Source: Monarcha castaneiventris obscurior
Taxonomy: Eukaryota > Chordata > Aves > Passeriformes > Monarchidae
Assembly (NCBI GenBank): GCA_026261815.1
Contig: JAMPIT010000379.1
Coordinates: 8,382,001-8,446,000, forward strand
Length of the DNA: 64,000 nucleotides
Direction: 5' to 3'
The notes below the pieces were generated by a model that saw only the letters and a list, made by a program, of their open reading frames with translations, had not been told where the DNA came from and did no database searches. A program made the translations under genes and the position numbers. Position 1 is the first letter of the stretch, and every line of letters starts with the position of its first letter. Below, in pieces: positions 63,201 to 64,000 of the stretch.

Positions 63201-64000
63201 AATAAAAATCTCCTTATGAAAGTCATCATAAATATTGCTCATAAATCATCTCAATCATAGGCATGGAGACATACTATGTCTCTCAGAGACAACATATTTT
63301 TTTCTGAGATAACTCTGAGACCAAAATTCAATAGCATCGTTTTTTTCAGGTAACATGTTTTCAAAGTTGCTAATAGACTGCAAATCAGATTGTACAAATG
63401 AACAGACACATTTCAGGGCACATATGCAAGGTACTACAACAGCATCCCATATTATCATCCTCTCAAAGTTATTTTTACACGTGCCAATGAAATTCTCTCT
63501 AGTTGGTGAGAGGCAAACTGGAGAATTCTGTCTGCATGGATCAACCTGAGTGCAATGAGAGTCCACAGAAACAAAATACTGCTTTTGATGCTGCTTTTTT
63601 AAGCCATATCATGAAATAAGCTCATTACATTCAAATAGTAAAGAATACTACTCTGAATTCAGGAGGTTCCAAACAGATGGTTCTAATGAAGGTCAAACCA
63701 CATGGAGTAACTATTTGTCCACATGCCAGAACTGTTTCAAGTCTTAGACTACACTAAGCAGATACCAGTGCACACAACAAGAACACTATGTTAAACCAGT
63801 ATTTTATTTCTTCTGTTTTAGTCAACCCTGCTTTCAAAATGTGAAAGCATGAAGCAAGAAAACAAAGAGGAAAAGTTGTTTTGCTTCCTTTGGAGTATCC
63901 ATGTAACTTAACTTTAACTTTTTTCTTTAAAGTTACGAAATTAAAAGCTACACAAATGCACCTTTCTCATATTCCCATCACTTCTGAAATAAAGCTTCAG
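60295..64000 (-). other. Part of a 5' RB1CC1 intron, continuing past the window
   Basis: No further FIP200 exon was found here. The preceding residues of the protein (ending ...QLAL before EMYEV) are not encoded in any frame I could locate. AT-rich, with a possible but unconvincing CR1-internal trace at about 60880-60910. Confidence 0.75.

Noticed and set aside
60295..64000. Search for the next 5' RB1CC1 exon and the start codon
   Set aside because: No frame encodes the preceding FIP200 residues with a donor in phase 0. Short open frames here show no similarity to the N-terminal ubiquitin-like domain.

Overview
The window is vertebrate nuclear DNA, most likely from a bird. It is AT-rich, has long introns with GT-AG boundaries, and carries decayed 3' ends of CR1 LINEs, the typical avian interspersed repeat. 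I cannot name the species. No bacterial, viral, CRISPR or operon-type feature is visible.

One protein-coding gene is certain: RB1CC1 (FIP200), on the minus strand. Nineteen coding exons run from 60294 down to the stop codon at 23546-23548. Joined, they give 4,428 nt in one uninterrupted frame, that is 1,475 codons plus a stop. All 18 introns between them have GT and AG ends, and the phases match at every junction. The first visible codon corresponds to about residue 120 of human FIP200 (1,594 aa). The start codon, the N-terminal ubiquitin-like part and the promoter therefore lie beyond 64000. FIP200 is the scaffold of the ULK1-ATG13-ATG101 autophagy-initiation complex. The exons encode, in order, the rest of the N-terminal dimerisation and ATG13-binding region, a short basic patch (candidate nuclear localisation signal), a Ser/Pro-rich linker with an FFAT-like motif, a long coiled coil (mostly one 1,916-nt exon), and the C-terminal Claw domain that recognises selective-autophagy receptors.

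Layout. 1 to about 22640 is intergenic DNA downstream of RB1CC1, with one clear and one probable CR1 fragment, a 45-bp tandem duplication and no supportable gene. About 22640-23545 is the 3' UTR with a polyadenylation signal. 23546-60294 is the RB1CC1 coding span. 60295-64000 is part of a 5' intron.

The points most worth a second look are a pair of in-frame splice donors 9 nt apart inside the Claw domain, which would add or remove three residues, and a perfect 34-bp inverted repeat in the intron at 38041-38124. No new multi-gene system is present.
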